In this document: one piece after another, positions 41,233-50,842 of the stretch
Layout of the letters: the number at the start of each line of letters is the position of its first letter
How positions within the stretch are numbered: the stretch's first letter is position 1
Translations under genes and position numbers: made by a program
From: Candidatus Altimarinota bacterium
GTDB taxonomy: Bacteria; Patescibacteriota; Gracilibacteria; BD1-5; UBA2023
Assembly (NCBI GenBank): GCA_013268835.1
Contig: JABFSX010000003.1
Coordinates: 85,772-149,771, forward strand
Reading direction: 5' to 3'
Length of the DNA: 64,000 nt
Notes under the pieces: model-generated
What the model was told of the DNA's origin: nothing
Database searches by the model: none
Seen by the model: the letters and a program-made list of their open reading frames with translations, nothing else

Positions 41233-42798
41233 ATGGCTCGAATTATATCATCTCAGGGTTCCATTCAGACTATTGCTATAGTAGCATCTACTTGTCTTTT
41301 GCTTGCTGGTGGTGGGTATTATGGATATGAATACTATTCTACCTCCAAAGAGGCCGCTATTGAGCAAATTGCTCCAGTCTCTGCTACTGAAAAGAAAGTG
41401 ATTGTTGATACAACCTCAAAGGAAGTTTTAGTTTCAGGTATTGTTGGTGATGTTTTTACTGTTACTGGATCAGGTGATATGATCTTGAAAAATGAAAAAG
41501 TTGTATCAATGGAACAGGCAACTTTTTATACAACAGCTGATTCACGGGCTTCGCTCATATTTGCTGATAGATCCATTGTCCGCCTTGATTCCAATACACG
41601 GGTTTCTCTCCAAAAGTGAGCTGAAGGGAATATAATTGTTTCTGTGGAGAAGGGACGAATCTGGGCTCGTATCATCGGTGAAGCAGGAGGAAGAGGAAAA
41701 TTAGAGATTTCTCTTGGTAGTTCCAAGGCAATCGTGCAATGAACCTCACTCGAGGCGGTTAAGATGCCATTATTCTCAAAATATACCGTACTTGATTCAT
41801 CTTCCGCAAGCGGATCTGAAACATCAGGGATTGATGTAATTGATGGTAGTGGAGTACTGACCCATGTAGAACCTGAAACAAAATGGACATCAACAGAATT
41901 TGGAACAAGTGCTATTAAGTCAGTTAATGTTAGTAACATATATGAAAATGATCCTTTTGTTCTCATGAATACACAAGAGGATATTATTCATCTTCAGGAT
42001 GCAATAGTGAATTATTCTGGTAGCGTAGATGTTAATAAGGCTCAAAAAGAAATACTTGCTTCGCTTCCTATACTCGGAACAGAAGAATCAATTTCATTTT
42101 TTTCTGGAACAACCCTGAGTTCTTCAGCTCTCTCTGGTGAGATTTCTTCAGAAGAATGGAGTAATATAACTCAGAAAGTACTGAATGAGAAGATGGAAGG
42201 ATACACACAGGCTATGAAACAAAATGAAGTATTTCTCAATCAGGTTCTAGCAGATCAAGAAAAACTCCGTGACTCCATCATGAAGGCGAATGGTAAAATA
42301 CTCGATGATACCAAGCAAATGGTAGAAGGAGTGGTGCGAGAACAAGAGATACTTCTTTCAAATATCATGATGCAGAATGATGATTTTCTCCAGAAGATAA
42401 ATCAAGATGTAGATACATTGATGATGGAACAAGGAAAGATGATCGATACTATTATGCAAGATACGATGAGTAATGTTGACGCTACTATCAAAAATGCAAC
42501 TCAGGGAATTGGTACATCATATGAATCAGTTCAGGTTGATGGTACAGTAAATACATCAAATGCAGCCGATCTTGATTCTTTTCAAGAACAAGAATCTACA
42601 ATAGAGAAAACCACCTCAAACAAGAGTATTCAGGGTAATACGAGCAATATGTCGAATGGGTCAGATGATATGGATATGAGTAGTAGTGATACTGAAAATA
42701 CGATGAGTAATGGCTCTATGAATATGGGAACAAATTCGATGTCCAATGGTTCAAATTCGATGTCCAATGGTTCTGATGGAATGAGCATGGGAAATTAA
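41233..42798 (+). CDS. FecR-domain envelope protein with low-complexity Met/Asn/Ser tail
   Basis: 521 residues. One N-terminal TM helix (~10-33) anchors it. Residues ~60-220 form a FecR-like domain: GDVFTVTGSGDMILKNEKV, ADSRASLIFADRSIVRLDSNTRVSLQ, GRIWARI and GTSLEAV. A long helical section (~330-430) with repeated Q-N-D/E-x-x-L motifs follows, probably coiled coil, and the last ~70 residues are repeats of SNGS and MSMG. Three TGA as Gly. No TonB or sigma factor partner nearby, so it is not a classical FecR; a structural surface role is more likely. Confidence 0.7.
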
Positions 42799-42805
42799 TT
42801 ATTCC

Positions 42806-42846
42806 TTTTTAAAAAGACTTCTGATTTTCAGAAGTCTTTTTAATTT
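42806..42846 (+). terminator. Terminator of the FecR-like gene
   Basis: AAAAAGACTTCTGA / TCAGAAGTCTTTTT with T run. Confidence 0.85.
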
Positions 42847-42899
42847 TGATTTACTTTTCGCATCTTTTGATTACAAGTACTTATATCCTCTATTTTTCC

Positions 42900-43952
42900 A
42901 TGAATATTTCTCACTCCATTACTGATAACACTATTTCTTCATTGAATGTATGACGAAGGAATTTTATACTCTGAGGGATTTCTTTTGTTTTTTCAGAAAC
43001 GGTATTTGCTCGTATCAAAGAACTCTTGAATATGAACTTCATAGAAAAATGATTCCATACCAAGATGGAAGAATACCAAGAATGATACCTCCTTTCTTTG
43101 ATTCCATCACAACAACAAGAACTTTTTGTTGTGATAAAAAAATCTTTTCCAGAGATGCAATTTCTTTCAGGTGATTCTCATTTTCAATGACACCTGCTTC
43201 GTGTTGGATATACAAAACTGTTTCTTCAAAATTTTCCTATTCCAACATCGACACAGTCGAAATCTATTCTCTCTGGTGAAGATATATTTGTTCCTTCAGA
43301 AGTCTTATTGCGTCCTGTTGCAATCTGAAATACTGCATATCGAGTGGTATTTCCAAAAAATATTCAAAATAAAACCCTAGAGCCATATGATATAATATCT
43401 CCAGAAAATCATGCTATTGTGATCAACGGATCGTATGGAGTATACGATAATGAAAGATGTGCAGAATTGACGATTGATGGAAAGTTAACAGGAAGATTTC
43501 TTATGTTGTCTCATGGGGATTACGTCGAGATACCAACTATGCTTCATTCAAAACCTCAAAATAATACAGAAGATATGGTGTTTACTAGTAGTTTTACTTT
43601 TCCTAAGGCAATAGTGGATTCTAGGGGAATGCGTCTTTGTTCACAGGTAGCTCGAGAACTCGGAGAATCCGTATGAAAAAATTTTTCTCGTGGAATATCA
43701 GCATTACATTCACTCTCTTTGTATGGGAAGAATATGCCAAGATTTTCCAAATTTGATGCTATTCCATCGGAATATACTGTTGCTGATGTATTTATGAAAT
43801 CTACAAAAAATCCAGAATTTGGACATCGTGCGTTTGCCTTTCGTAAAGATAATAGTTGGTATTTTGCGGACCCATATAGTCACAAGGAGGTAGTTCCACT
43901 AGAGCAGTATCGAAGAAAAAATGATATTATCAGTATTTTGGTTTTTAGATAA
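42900..43952 (+). CDS. Hypothetical exported protein with twin-arginine-like N-terminus
   Basis: 350 residues with about nine TGA as Gly. The N-terminus has GRRNFILGGISFVFS (residues 18-32), a twin-arginine-type motif before a short hydrophobic stretch, though such a signal would need a Tat system that is not seen here. The rest is soluble; SPENHAIVINGSYGVY and AELTIDGKLTGRFLMLSHGDYVEI look like beta domains, and VADVFMKSTKNPEFGHRAFAFRKDNSWYFADPY resembles the core of cysteine-protease-like or amidase folds without a clear catalytic triad. No family assigned. Confidence 0.55.
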
Positions 43953-44053
43953 AGATAATCTTTTGTTTATTGCGATCTTTGTCTTGAATTTGTCGTTGTT
44001 TTTATCTCTGCAAAAAGTAATCTGATTGGGCTATCAGCTACTAATTTTTATAT

Positions 44054-44404
44054 ATGAATATTTTACTCAATTTGCTCATCTCTGCATTGGCAGTTGTTAT
44101 TGCTGCCTATATTACCCCAGGGGTGGTTGTAGATGGATATCTTACTGCAATTATTGTAGCATTTGTACTTGCTATAGTAAATAGTACTATTGGTCCATTT
44201 TTAAAGGTTCTCACCCTTCCATTGAATATACTTACTCTTGGTCTTTTTTCTCTTATTATCAATGTTTTGATGGTACTATTGGTGGCTAAAATTGTTCCAG
44301 GTTTTTGAGTAAATGGATTTTTCACAGCAATGATATTTGCGATTGTTCTTGCTCTTATAAGTATGGTTTTTGGTTGAAATCTTCTTATGAAGACTCCGAG
44401 ATAG
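44054..44404 (+). CDS. Phage holin family IV-like small membrane protein
   Basis: 116 residues with four hydrophobic helices: residues ~2-20, 30-50, 56-80 and 88-108, with the family pattern VLAIVNSTIGPFLKVLTLPLNILTLGLFSLIINVLMV. The family (PF04020, DUF360-like) is widespread in bacterial chromosomes and, despite the name, is usually not a phage gene. Two TGA as Gly. Its 3' end overlaps tlyA on the other strand by 20 bp. Confidence 0.85.
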
Positions 44405-45125
44405 TTTTTTGGATCATATAGATCCATTCTTGATTTCCTGCTTCCCCGATGAGTGTAGATTTTTCCTTGGCGACTATCTGTATATTTTTGAGAGAGAGTA
44501 TTGTTTCGAATTCTATCATCTTCTGTTCTACTATTTTCGGGTCTTTTGGAACTCCTGTTTTTCGAAGTTGATCTCGTCCTACTTCGAATTGGGGCTTATA
44601 GAGGAGTATTATTCTTGTATCTGTATTTGCAAAGAATAAGATGGAATTGATGATTTCATAGAGTGATATAAAAGAAGCATCACAAACGATAATATCGTAC
44701 GGAGTGATATTTGGTTTTTTTGCGAAATCCCTGATATCGGTTTGTTCATAAGAATGAACACGACTATCTGATCGAATTGACTCGTGAAGTTGATCTGTAC
44801 CAACATCTACAGCATCAACACGGCTTGCTCAGTATGAGAGGAGTACTTGTGTAAAACCTCCAGTGGATGATCCAATATCGAGGCATTTTTTCCCATCAAT
44901 TCCAATAGGAAAATGTTCCAAAAATCCAGCAAGTTTCTCGGCACTTCGTGATACCCAATTCACTCGCCGATCAGGGGTAATTGATATAGTGGCATTTTCT
45001 GGAACTATTTGTGAAGCTTTGGTACAGATTTTTTTATCCAATACAATAAGTTCACTCGAGATAAGTTGCTGTGCCTTATTTCGAGTAAAATGATGATGAA
45101 TTACGAGATATTGATCTAGTCTCAT
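44385..45125 (-). CDS. tlyA: TlyA-family rRNA 2'-O-methyltransferase
   Basis: 246 residues. TlyA methylates 16S and/or 23S rRNA cytidines with SAM. N-terminal S4 RNA-binding domain ([22 protein letters not shown]), then the methyltransferase: SRSAEKLAGFLEHF, the SAM motif CLDIGSSTGGFTQVLL and DVGTDQLHESI, and DASFISL plus LYKPQFEVGRD. One TGA as Gly (in LLSYG). The ATG at 45125 was preferred over 45131. Overlaps pth by 10 bp, so the two are translated from one message. Confidence 0.92.
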
Positions 45126-45646
45126 ATCCACGCATTAATGTATTCTATAACTTTTGGGAAGATATCTTTTTTGAGTTGATTTTTTTCACTTGGAGTGATG
45201 TTGGATAATACCCAATCACTGACACTATATCGGTCATCTCTTCCAATCCCTACTTTTATACGAGCAAATTCGTTGGTTCAGAGTTTAGCAATAATATCTC
45301 GGAGACCATTTTGTCCGCCATGACTTCCTTCTTTTCGGTATCGTATTTTTCAGAATTCCATATCGATATCGTCTGATATGACGAGGATATCTTTTTTGGG
45401 ATCAATTTTATAAAAAGAAACCAGAGCTGAAACAGTATCCCCAGAGAGATTCATAAAAGTTTCGGGCTTGATTCCAAGTATTCATCAATTTGTATTTTCA
45501 ATAGTAGTTTGATCTGAGATGAGGCATTTGGATTTTTTATCTGTTTTCCAGTTTTCAAAAAAAGTATCTAACACCATATATCCCATATTATGTCGGGTGT
45601 TTTGGTATTGTTTTCCAGGATTTCCGAGTCAAATAATAAGTTTCAT
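45116..45646 (-). CDS. pth: Peptidyl-tRNA hydrolase
   Basis: 176 residues. Releases tRNA from stalled peptidyl-tRNA. Every family motif is present: [14 protein letters not shown] (first Gly from TGA), TRHNMGY with the catalytic His, [24 protein letters not shown] and [21 protein letters not shown]. Six TGA codons, several at invariant glycines. Upstream of and overlapping tlyA. Confidence 0.95.
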
Positions 45647-45754
45647 ACAGTATAGAATATAGAACTTTTTGGTTTTGTAAAATAGAAAAGTAATGCGAGA
45701 ATTTGCTTTTTTTGCCATAAATGTGCTACACTCAGTACATCATTATTACTTTCT

Positions 45755-46750
45755 ATGAAATTAACTGCATTTCCAATCCTTCTTACTACTACTTGTATGA
45801 TTTGATATTCTACCCTATCGGTAGATGCTGCAACAGGAGTACTGAATTCATCAAGTACTGATACTTGTATTACCACTGATAATTGTATTGTTGATTCTGG
45901 TTCAGGAGAACAGAATTCATTTATGTCTATGGGCTCAATGCAAAGTAGTTCGTCATCAGGTGATATTGATAACGAGATATCATCTATCAATGAATCTATT
46001 ACAGATTCTGTTTCTTTTGATTCTGCACCGATAAGTCCAGATCTCCCACTTGAAGCAGCATATAATGTACTTACTTCTTGGGAAATTATGCATCGTACTC
46101 CGATGCTCGCTGGATTTATGTGGATTGGTGAGATTGCTAAATTTATCACCCCTGCTATGTATATTGGAACTCCATTTGCAGATAATCGTGATTATATGTG
46201 AGCAGGAAATCCTTCCGCTTCAGATATCTCTGATGACCCAACTACATATACTGAATGCATCCAACATCAGTCATATCTCTCATTTTGACTTGGTGAACGT
46301 ATTTCAGATTCTGATACAGAAGAGTTAAAATTGATTGCCAAATCATGTGCACAAGAATTTTATGGATCATATTTCGAATGAAAAGAATATACAACTCGAG
46401 AAGAATTTCTTATGATGATGTTTGCTATGTTTGAAGAACCAGTTGATTTGGAGTGAGAATTTACGGAACAAGGGGAATATATTCCATATTCGGAAGATGC
46501 ATCAAAAGTATGGTATACGCCATTTGTGACTTTAGCACAAGATCTTTGATTATTTCCTTCCGAAACGTCAGAATGGATACCAGCACAAGAGGTGTCTAAT
46601 GAGGACATAATAACAGCATTATCTCTTTATACTGCTTATCGTATGGAATTTGATGGAGACACTCTGGATCGTGGAATGATTACTACTGAAAAGATGAAAT
46701 ATAATATTGCCTTTCCTGAAGATGAATGACTTGTAATTCGTATACAATAG
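45755..46750 (+). CDS. Secreted protein with SLH-like regions
   Basis: 331 residues. The N-terminus looks like a signal peptide (MKLTAFPILLTTTCMIGY...VDA). A Ser/Asp-rich acidic linker (res ~40-95) follows. The C-terminal 200 residues contain segments with the helix-loop spacing of S-layer homology modules (TREEFLMMMFAMFEEP; WYTPFVTLAQDLGLFPSE; NEDIITALSLYTAYR), which bind cell-wall polymers. About eight TGA as Gly. Preceded by TTGCTT and TACACT promoter-like boxes and followed by pilT. SLH assignment is tentative. Confidence 0.6.
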
Positions 46751-46800
46751 TAGTTTTTATTTGTTAGATAGTACCAATTCATAATCCAAAATTTTTAAAT

Positions 46801-47853
46801 ATGGAAAATACAAAATTTACATCCCTTATTGATGAAATCATTAAGATGAAAATTTCAGATCTTCATTTGACGAGTGATTCTTTTCCATATATACGTAACC
46901 AAGTCGGTGATGTAGTTCCTGTAGAGAGCTATTGAGTTATAAGTGCTGCTGAATTAGATCAGATTACACAATTTCTTCTTGGAAGATCATTTGATGAAGG
47001 AACTCTTGATATTTCATATTCTCAAGGTTTTACAAGATTTCGTGTTAATATGTCTCGTGTGATTCGTGGAGTGAGTGTTGCTATGCGTATGATTCCATCA
47101 GTTGTACCTACTCCTGCTGAGATTAATCTTCCAGATTCAGTAATGCGAGCTACATTTGCTGAAAAATGAATTATCCTAATTACAGGATCAACGGGATCTT
47201 GAAAATCAACTACGATGGCGGCAATGCTTGATTATATCAATGCACATACTTGTCGACATATCATTACATTGGAAGATCCAGTGGAATTCGTATATCAGAG
47301 TCGTAGATCTCTCGTTCATCAACGAGAACTTGGAAAGCAATTTCACTCTTTTCCAGAAGGAATTCGTTCTATTCTTCGAGAGGATCCGGATATTATCGTT
47401 ATCGGAGAAATGCGTGATCTTGAAACTATTGAGGCTGCTATTACCTTAGCTGAAACTGGGCATCTTGTATTTTCCACGCTTCATACCAATGATACGGTTC
47501 AGACGGTTGATCGTATTATTCAATCATTTCCAGCTACTTCACAAAATCAGATTCGTATGCAATTTGCACTTTCAATGCGAATGATTCTTTCCCAGATGCT
47601 ATTGCCTAAGGCTGATTCTTCATGACGAGTAGCAGCAAGAGAGATTATGTTTAATAATGATTCTATTCGAAATTTGATTATTCGTGGAGAAACGCAACAA
47701 CTCTATTCGGTACTTGAATTGAGTAAAAAAGATGGAATGATCCTTATGGATGAATGTATATCTAATCTTGTAAATAGTAAACAAATTTATAGCAAAACTG
47801 CTCTTACAGTTATGCGAGATCCATCAAAATTGAATCTCGATGATGATGAATAA
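46801..47853 (+). CDS. pilT: Type IV pilus retraction ATPase PilT
   Basis: 350 residues. Hexameric ATPase that depolymerises pili for twitching, adhesion or DNA uptake. N-terminus SDLHLTSD; Walker A GSTGSGKSTT at ~130-139, where the Gly before Lys is TGA; Asp box LEDPVEFVYQSR; Walker B SILREDPDIIVIGEMRD; His box AETGHLVFSTLHTND; and the PilT-specific AREIM segment near 285. All catalytic parts are intact. The other pilus genes of the window (pilins at 32-35 kb, prepilin at 2-3 kb) are unlinked. Confidence 0.95.
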
Positions 47854-47883
47854 TTTTTAAGTTCAAATACCTATTAACTAGTT

Positions 47884-47926
47884 AAAACTAAAAAAGTTCT
47901 CTACTTAGAGAACTTTTTTAGTTATT
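47884..47926 (+). terminator. Terminator of pilT
   Basis: AAAAAAGTTCTCTA CTT AGAGAACTTTTTT perfect stem with T run. Confidence 0.9.
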
Positions 47927-47927
47927 C

Positions 47928-47948
47928 AATGGCGGAGGGACAGAGATT
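47928..47948 (-). repeat. Partial duplicate of the tRNA-Ser 3' end
   Basis: 21 bases identical to 48031-48051 (the 3' end and part of the T-arm of tRNA-Ser). The rest of the tRNA is missing. A second case, after 9296, of a truncated tRNA copy close to the intact gene. Confidence 0.65.
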
Positions 47949-47989
47949 TACCTCTTCGGGCATAAACTTCGAATCCCTGAGTCATTATT

Positions 47990-48024
47990 GCTTTAAAAAA
48001 TATCCCTAAAAGGGATATTTTTAT
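47990..48024 (-). terminator. Terminator of tRNA-Ser
   Basis: AAAATATCCCT / AGGGATATTTTT hairpin, T run on the minus strand. Confidence 0.8.
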
Positions 48025-48032
48025 AAATCAAA

Positions 48033-48120
48033 TGGCGGAGGGACAGAGATTCGAACTCTGGGTACCTTGCGGCACGGCAGTTTTCAAGACTGCTGCAATC
48101 AACCACTCTGCCATCCCTCC
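48033..48120 (-). tRNA. tRNA-Ser (UGA)
   Basis: 88 nt with CCA. Acceptor GGAGGGA/TCCCTCC, anticodon loop CTTGAAA (TGA), long variable arm (GTGCCGCAAGGTAC), T-loop TTCGAAT. Reads UCA and related Ser codons; not to be confused with the UGA-reading tRNA, whose anticodon is UCA. Confidence 0.94.
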
Positions 48121-48154
48121 GTAGAGATGTGCAGGCGAGTATATAGAGGAGTCG

Positions 48155-48865
48155 CTATTTGTCAAAATTATTTTCGAGAATTTTCTTTCGGATGCTTATC
48201 CGCATATCTTCATTATGAAATTTTAGTATAGAATCCGAGATGATTATTCCCTCTGGATTTCAGAGTTTATTATAGGATTTCAGGGTTTTAGGAAGGAGGA
48301 AAAAACGAATGATATTGTTAATATGCGTATTAAAATTCGTATCATTTTTGCTTAAATAAGTTGTGGATATCTTGTATTTCTGATTTTCTATTTTTGGTTT
48401 TTCATCTATTTGAACCCAATTGTTTGCTTCTAAAAATCTTTCATAGGTATTATTTTTATCAAAAATGGGTTTGAGATAGTATATCCAATAGTAGAGATAG
48501 ATATCATTTTCTATGGCAATCTTTGAGAGATCTAGGGCATCGGTAGTGATGAAAAATGAGAGACAAAAATTCCCTGCAATATCGTCATTTTTTCGCCAAA
48601 CTCCTTTTTTCCAGAGAATGAGTGTCGATAAAAATCTCACAAACCAGATCATTCCAGGTTTTGTGATGATGAAGAGATCAATATCAGAATCCTTATGCGT
48701 AGCGTACATCGACAGAGAATTGACAATGGCAATCATTTCAATGCCTGGGATTTTTGAGAGTTTTTGGATATATTTTTGTCCTCGCTTAAAGAGATAAGCC
48801 TCATGTTCATCAGGATTATTTTTTATTCAAAGAAGTGAATGGAATTGTTCCTGGTATCTTTGCAT
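48155..48865 (-). CDS. Nucleotidyltransferase-domain protein
   Basis: 236 residues. The segment IEMIAIVNSLSMYATHKDSDIDLFIIT (residues ~45-70) has the [G/N]-S-x9-S-D-I-D-L signature of the DNA polymerase beta-type nucleotidyltransferase superfamily (MNT/Cca-like), although the usual G-S is N-S. The remainder is helical with several aromatic residues and no second known domain. Three TGA as Gly. It directly follows ruvA (1 bp gap). No HEPN partner is next to it, so it is not a simple MNT-HEPN toxin pair. Substrate unknown. Confidence 0.65.
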
Positions 48866-48866
48866 A

Positions 48867-49448
48867 TTATTTGGCCAATCTACGAATAGCTTCTATAGTT
48901 CGCACCTCAATACTGAGAGTATTGTCGATTTCGCCAATGATAGTTTCGACACGAATTTTATCATATCCCATTGAAACGAGGGATGAGATCAGGATAGTAT
49001 CATTTTGTTGGAATTTTTTTCCTTCTGGAGTTGTAGATTTTTTTGAAAAGTCGATAGATCCTTTGAGATCGACGATGATTTTTTGTGCTGTTTTTTTACC
49101 AATTCCTGGAACACTTGAAAGAAGCTTATCATCTTCCATATGGATAGCTTGTATGAGGGCTTGTTCGCCAAGTCCAAGAAGTGCCAGAGCAGTTTTTCCT
49201 CCGATACCATTGACCTTGTTGAGGTCACGAAAGAGTCGACGCTCTTCGGTTGATATAAAACCAAATAAAAGTTCACTAACATCCGTCTTATGATGATGAA
49301 TCCAAAGTGATATTTTTTTACTTGTAGGAATATTTCCGAGTACGGCTGGCGAAACCAGGATATCAAAACCAAGGCCTGTTCCAGTTACTTGTACTGTGAG
49401 AGTGATTCCATCTATGGCGAGAATGTCTCCGTCTATATATCAAAACAT
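48867..49448 (-). CDS. ruvA: Holliday junction DNA helicase subunit RuvA
   Basis: 193 residues. Binds four-way junctions and loads RuvB. N-terminal OB domain (MFGYIDGDILAIDGITLTVQV; first Gly from TGA) followed by the two helix-hairpin-helix motifs (LNKVNGIGGKTALALL and SSVPGIGKKTAQKIIVDLK) and the C-terminal RuvB-binding domain (VSMGYDKIRVETII). ruvB and ruvC are not in the window. Confidence 0.93.
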
Positions 49449-49487
49449 AGATTGCATTATAGAAAAAAGCTATAAGATTACAAGTAT

Positions 49488-50516
49488 ATGAAACAGGCAC
49501 CAATCATCATTGATATTTTTGTAGATATTGTCGATAATTATGGCGATATGGGATTTGCTTGTGAGTGTATTATGGCACAGGAGCATGAATATCCTGGGAT
49601 TTTTGATTGTGTGATTTGGACCAATAATACTCAGGTAATGAGGGATTTTGCTCGTTCATTTGGTATGAGGGATATTTTTATTTTGGATATTTCTGAGTTC
49701 TGAAACTCTCGAAAATCGAATATTGCCATCTCAATGCTTCATGCAAGTATCCCTGATTTGGATCTTTTTTCCCCACGGGCACTCATTCTCAGAATTGATT
49801 ATATTTCTCTCGATCCTCTTTGGATCCAAAAAAATGAAACAGAACATATTTCTTCGACAGAAAATCATCAGATCATCGAACTGATACCTTCGCCACTTTC
49901 TGGTTCTGCTGGACTTTTATCACTGTTCCTGTCATCGCGAACGAAACAAAGTGAAACGACGTGAAGTGTGGCGATCCAGGTATCTGGGCATGGATTGCTT
50001 CATTCTTCGCAATGACAGAAACTACATAAATCTCAGAAACATATTACGGTGTTTTGTTATACGGAAACACTCAATCATATTGATTGGGATACGTTTCCAG
50101 ATGATATATTGGTATATGTTTTTGGAAAAGTAGAATCCAAAAAATCCAATATTATTCACCTTGATTTTCTTCCATCATCTGAATTCTATTCTCTTCTTGA
50201 TTCGAGTGAATTTGTGATTATTCGTGGAGAGGTGAGTTTCGCTCATATGATTCAATCATCAGTTCCATTTTTTTGGGATATGTATCGAGGTATCGGCGGA
50301 TTTCCAGAGGAACAGAGTAAACAATTTCTCTCATTTCTGGGCGCAAATGAAGAGTATAGATGAGTACATCAGATATTAAACGGACAAATATCTGGAATTA
50401 TTTCATATCAAAATATTATTTGAGCCTTGTCTCATACTCAATTTGGCGAGTTTCGTACACAAAATCTGATCCATACCGTGAAAAAACATATTGACAGATT
50501 CTATAATTCTATATAA
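49488..50516 (+). CDS. earP: EF-P arginine rhamnosyltransferase EarP (DUF2331) with internal insertion
   Basis: 342 residues. Transfers rhamnose from dTDP-rhamnose to the tip Arg of elongation factor P, needed to rescue polyproline stalling. N-terminal DNYGDMG carries the catalytic Asp20; LRIDYISLDPLW and ELIPSPLSG follow; the C-domain has HLDFLPSSEFYSLLDSSEFVIIRGEVSFAHM, with the catalytic Glu (~248) kept but the next residue of the usual R-G-E-D-S motif changed to Val. Residues 148-177 are encoded by a 90-bp palindromic repeat inserted in frame. Four or more TGA as Gly. EarP is otherwise known mainly from Beta- and Gammaproteobacteria. Confidence 0.85.
49929..50018 (+). repeat. Palindromic repeat element inserted in frame in earP
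   Basis: 90 bp with inverted ends CTGTCATCGCGAA ... TTCGCAATGACAG and the internal core GGATTGCTTC. A related copy with the same ends and core lies at 55275-55361. The length is a multiple of three and the reading frame stays open (two TGA read as Gly), so it adds 30 residues to EarP. Confidence 0.75.
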
Positions 50517-50562
50517 TCACGAGGCATCAAAAACCATATCGAAGATAGTATCTCGATTATAT

Positions 50563-50637
50563 CGCGGAGTAGAGCAGTGGTAGCTCGCAAGGCTCATAAC
50601 CTTGAGGTCGTATGTTCGATTCATACCTCCGCAACCA
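50563..50637 (+). tRNA. Initiator tRNA-fMet (CAU)
   Basis: 75 nt with CCA. Acceptor CGCGGAG/CTCCGCA has the unpaired C1-A72 that marks bacterial initiators. Anticodon loop CTCATAA, stem CAAGG/CCTTG, lacking the full set of three G-C pairs typical of initiators. T-loop TTCGATT. Confidence 0.88.
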
Positions 50638-50660
50638 ATTCATTTTCATTTCTGGCATTC

Positions 50661-50737
50661 GCCAATGTAGCTCAGCTGGTTAGAGCACGGGACTCATAAC
50701 CCCGAGGTCGGTGGTTCGAGCCCACTCATTGGCACCA
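50661..50737 (+). tRNA. Elongator tRNA-Met (CAU)
   Basis: 77 nt with CCA. Acceptor GCCAATG/CATTGGC, D-arm GTAGCTCAGCTGGTTAGAGC, anticodon loop CTCATAA, T-loop TTCGAGC, A73. A tRNA-Ile2 with modified CAU is the alternative but the body resembles elongator Met. Confidence 0.85.
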
Positions 50738-50751
50738 TTCGTAATAATTTA

Positions 50752-50790
50752 ATAAAAAATCCTGAGAGAAATCTCAGGATTTTTTATTTG
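50752..50790 (+). terminator. Terminator of the tRNA-Met pair
   Basis: AAAAAATCCTGAGA / TCTCAGGATTTTTT with T run. Confidence 0.9.
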
Positions 50791-50816
50791 TACTTTTTTA
50801 GATTTTATGCTATAAT
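50788..50816 (+). promoter_or_regulatory. Promoter of the 1354-residue protein gene
   Basis: TTGTAC, 17-bp spacer, TATAAT at 50811-50816, giving a leader of roughly 20 nt before the ATG at 50843. Confidence 0.6.
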
Positions 50817-50842
50817 TCAGAGCAAAGTAATCTATCACTATT

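Noticed and set aside
44054..44404. Prophage holin
   Set aside because: The family is a common chromosomal membrane protein and there is no endolysin or phage gene around it.
48155..48865. MNT-HEPN toxin-antitoxin pair
   Set aside because: The nucleotidyltransferase-like gene has no HEPN neighbour; it sits directly after ruvA.
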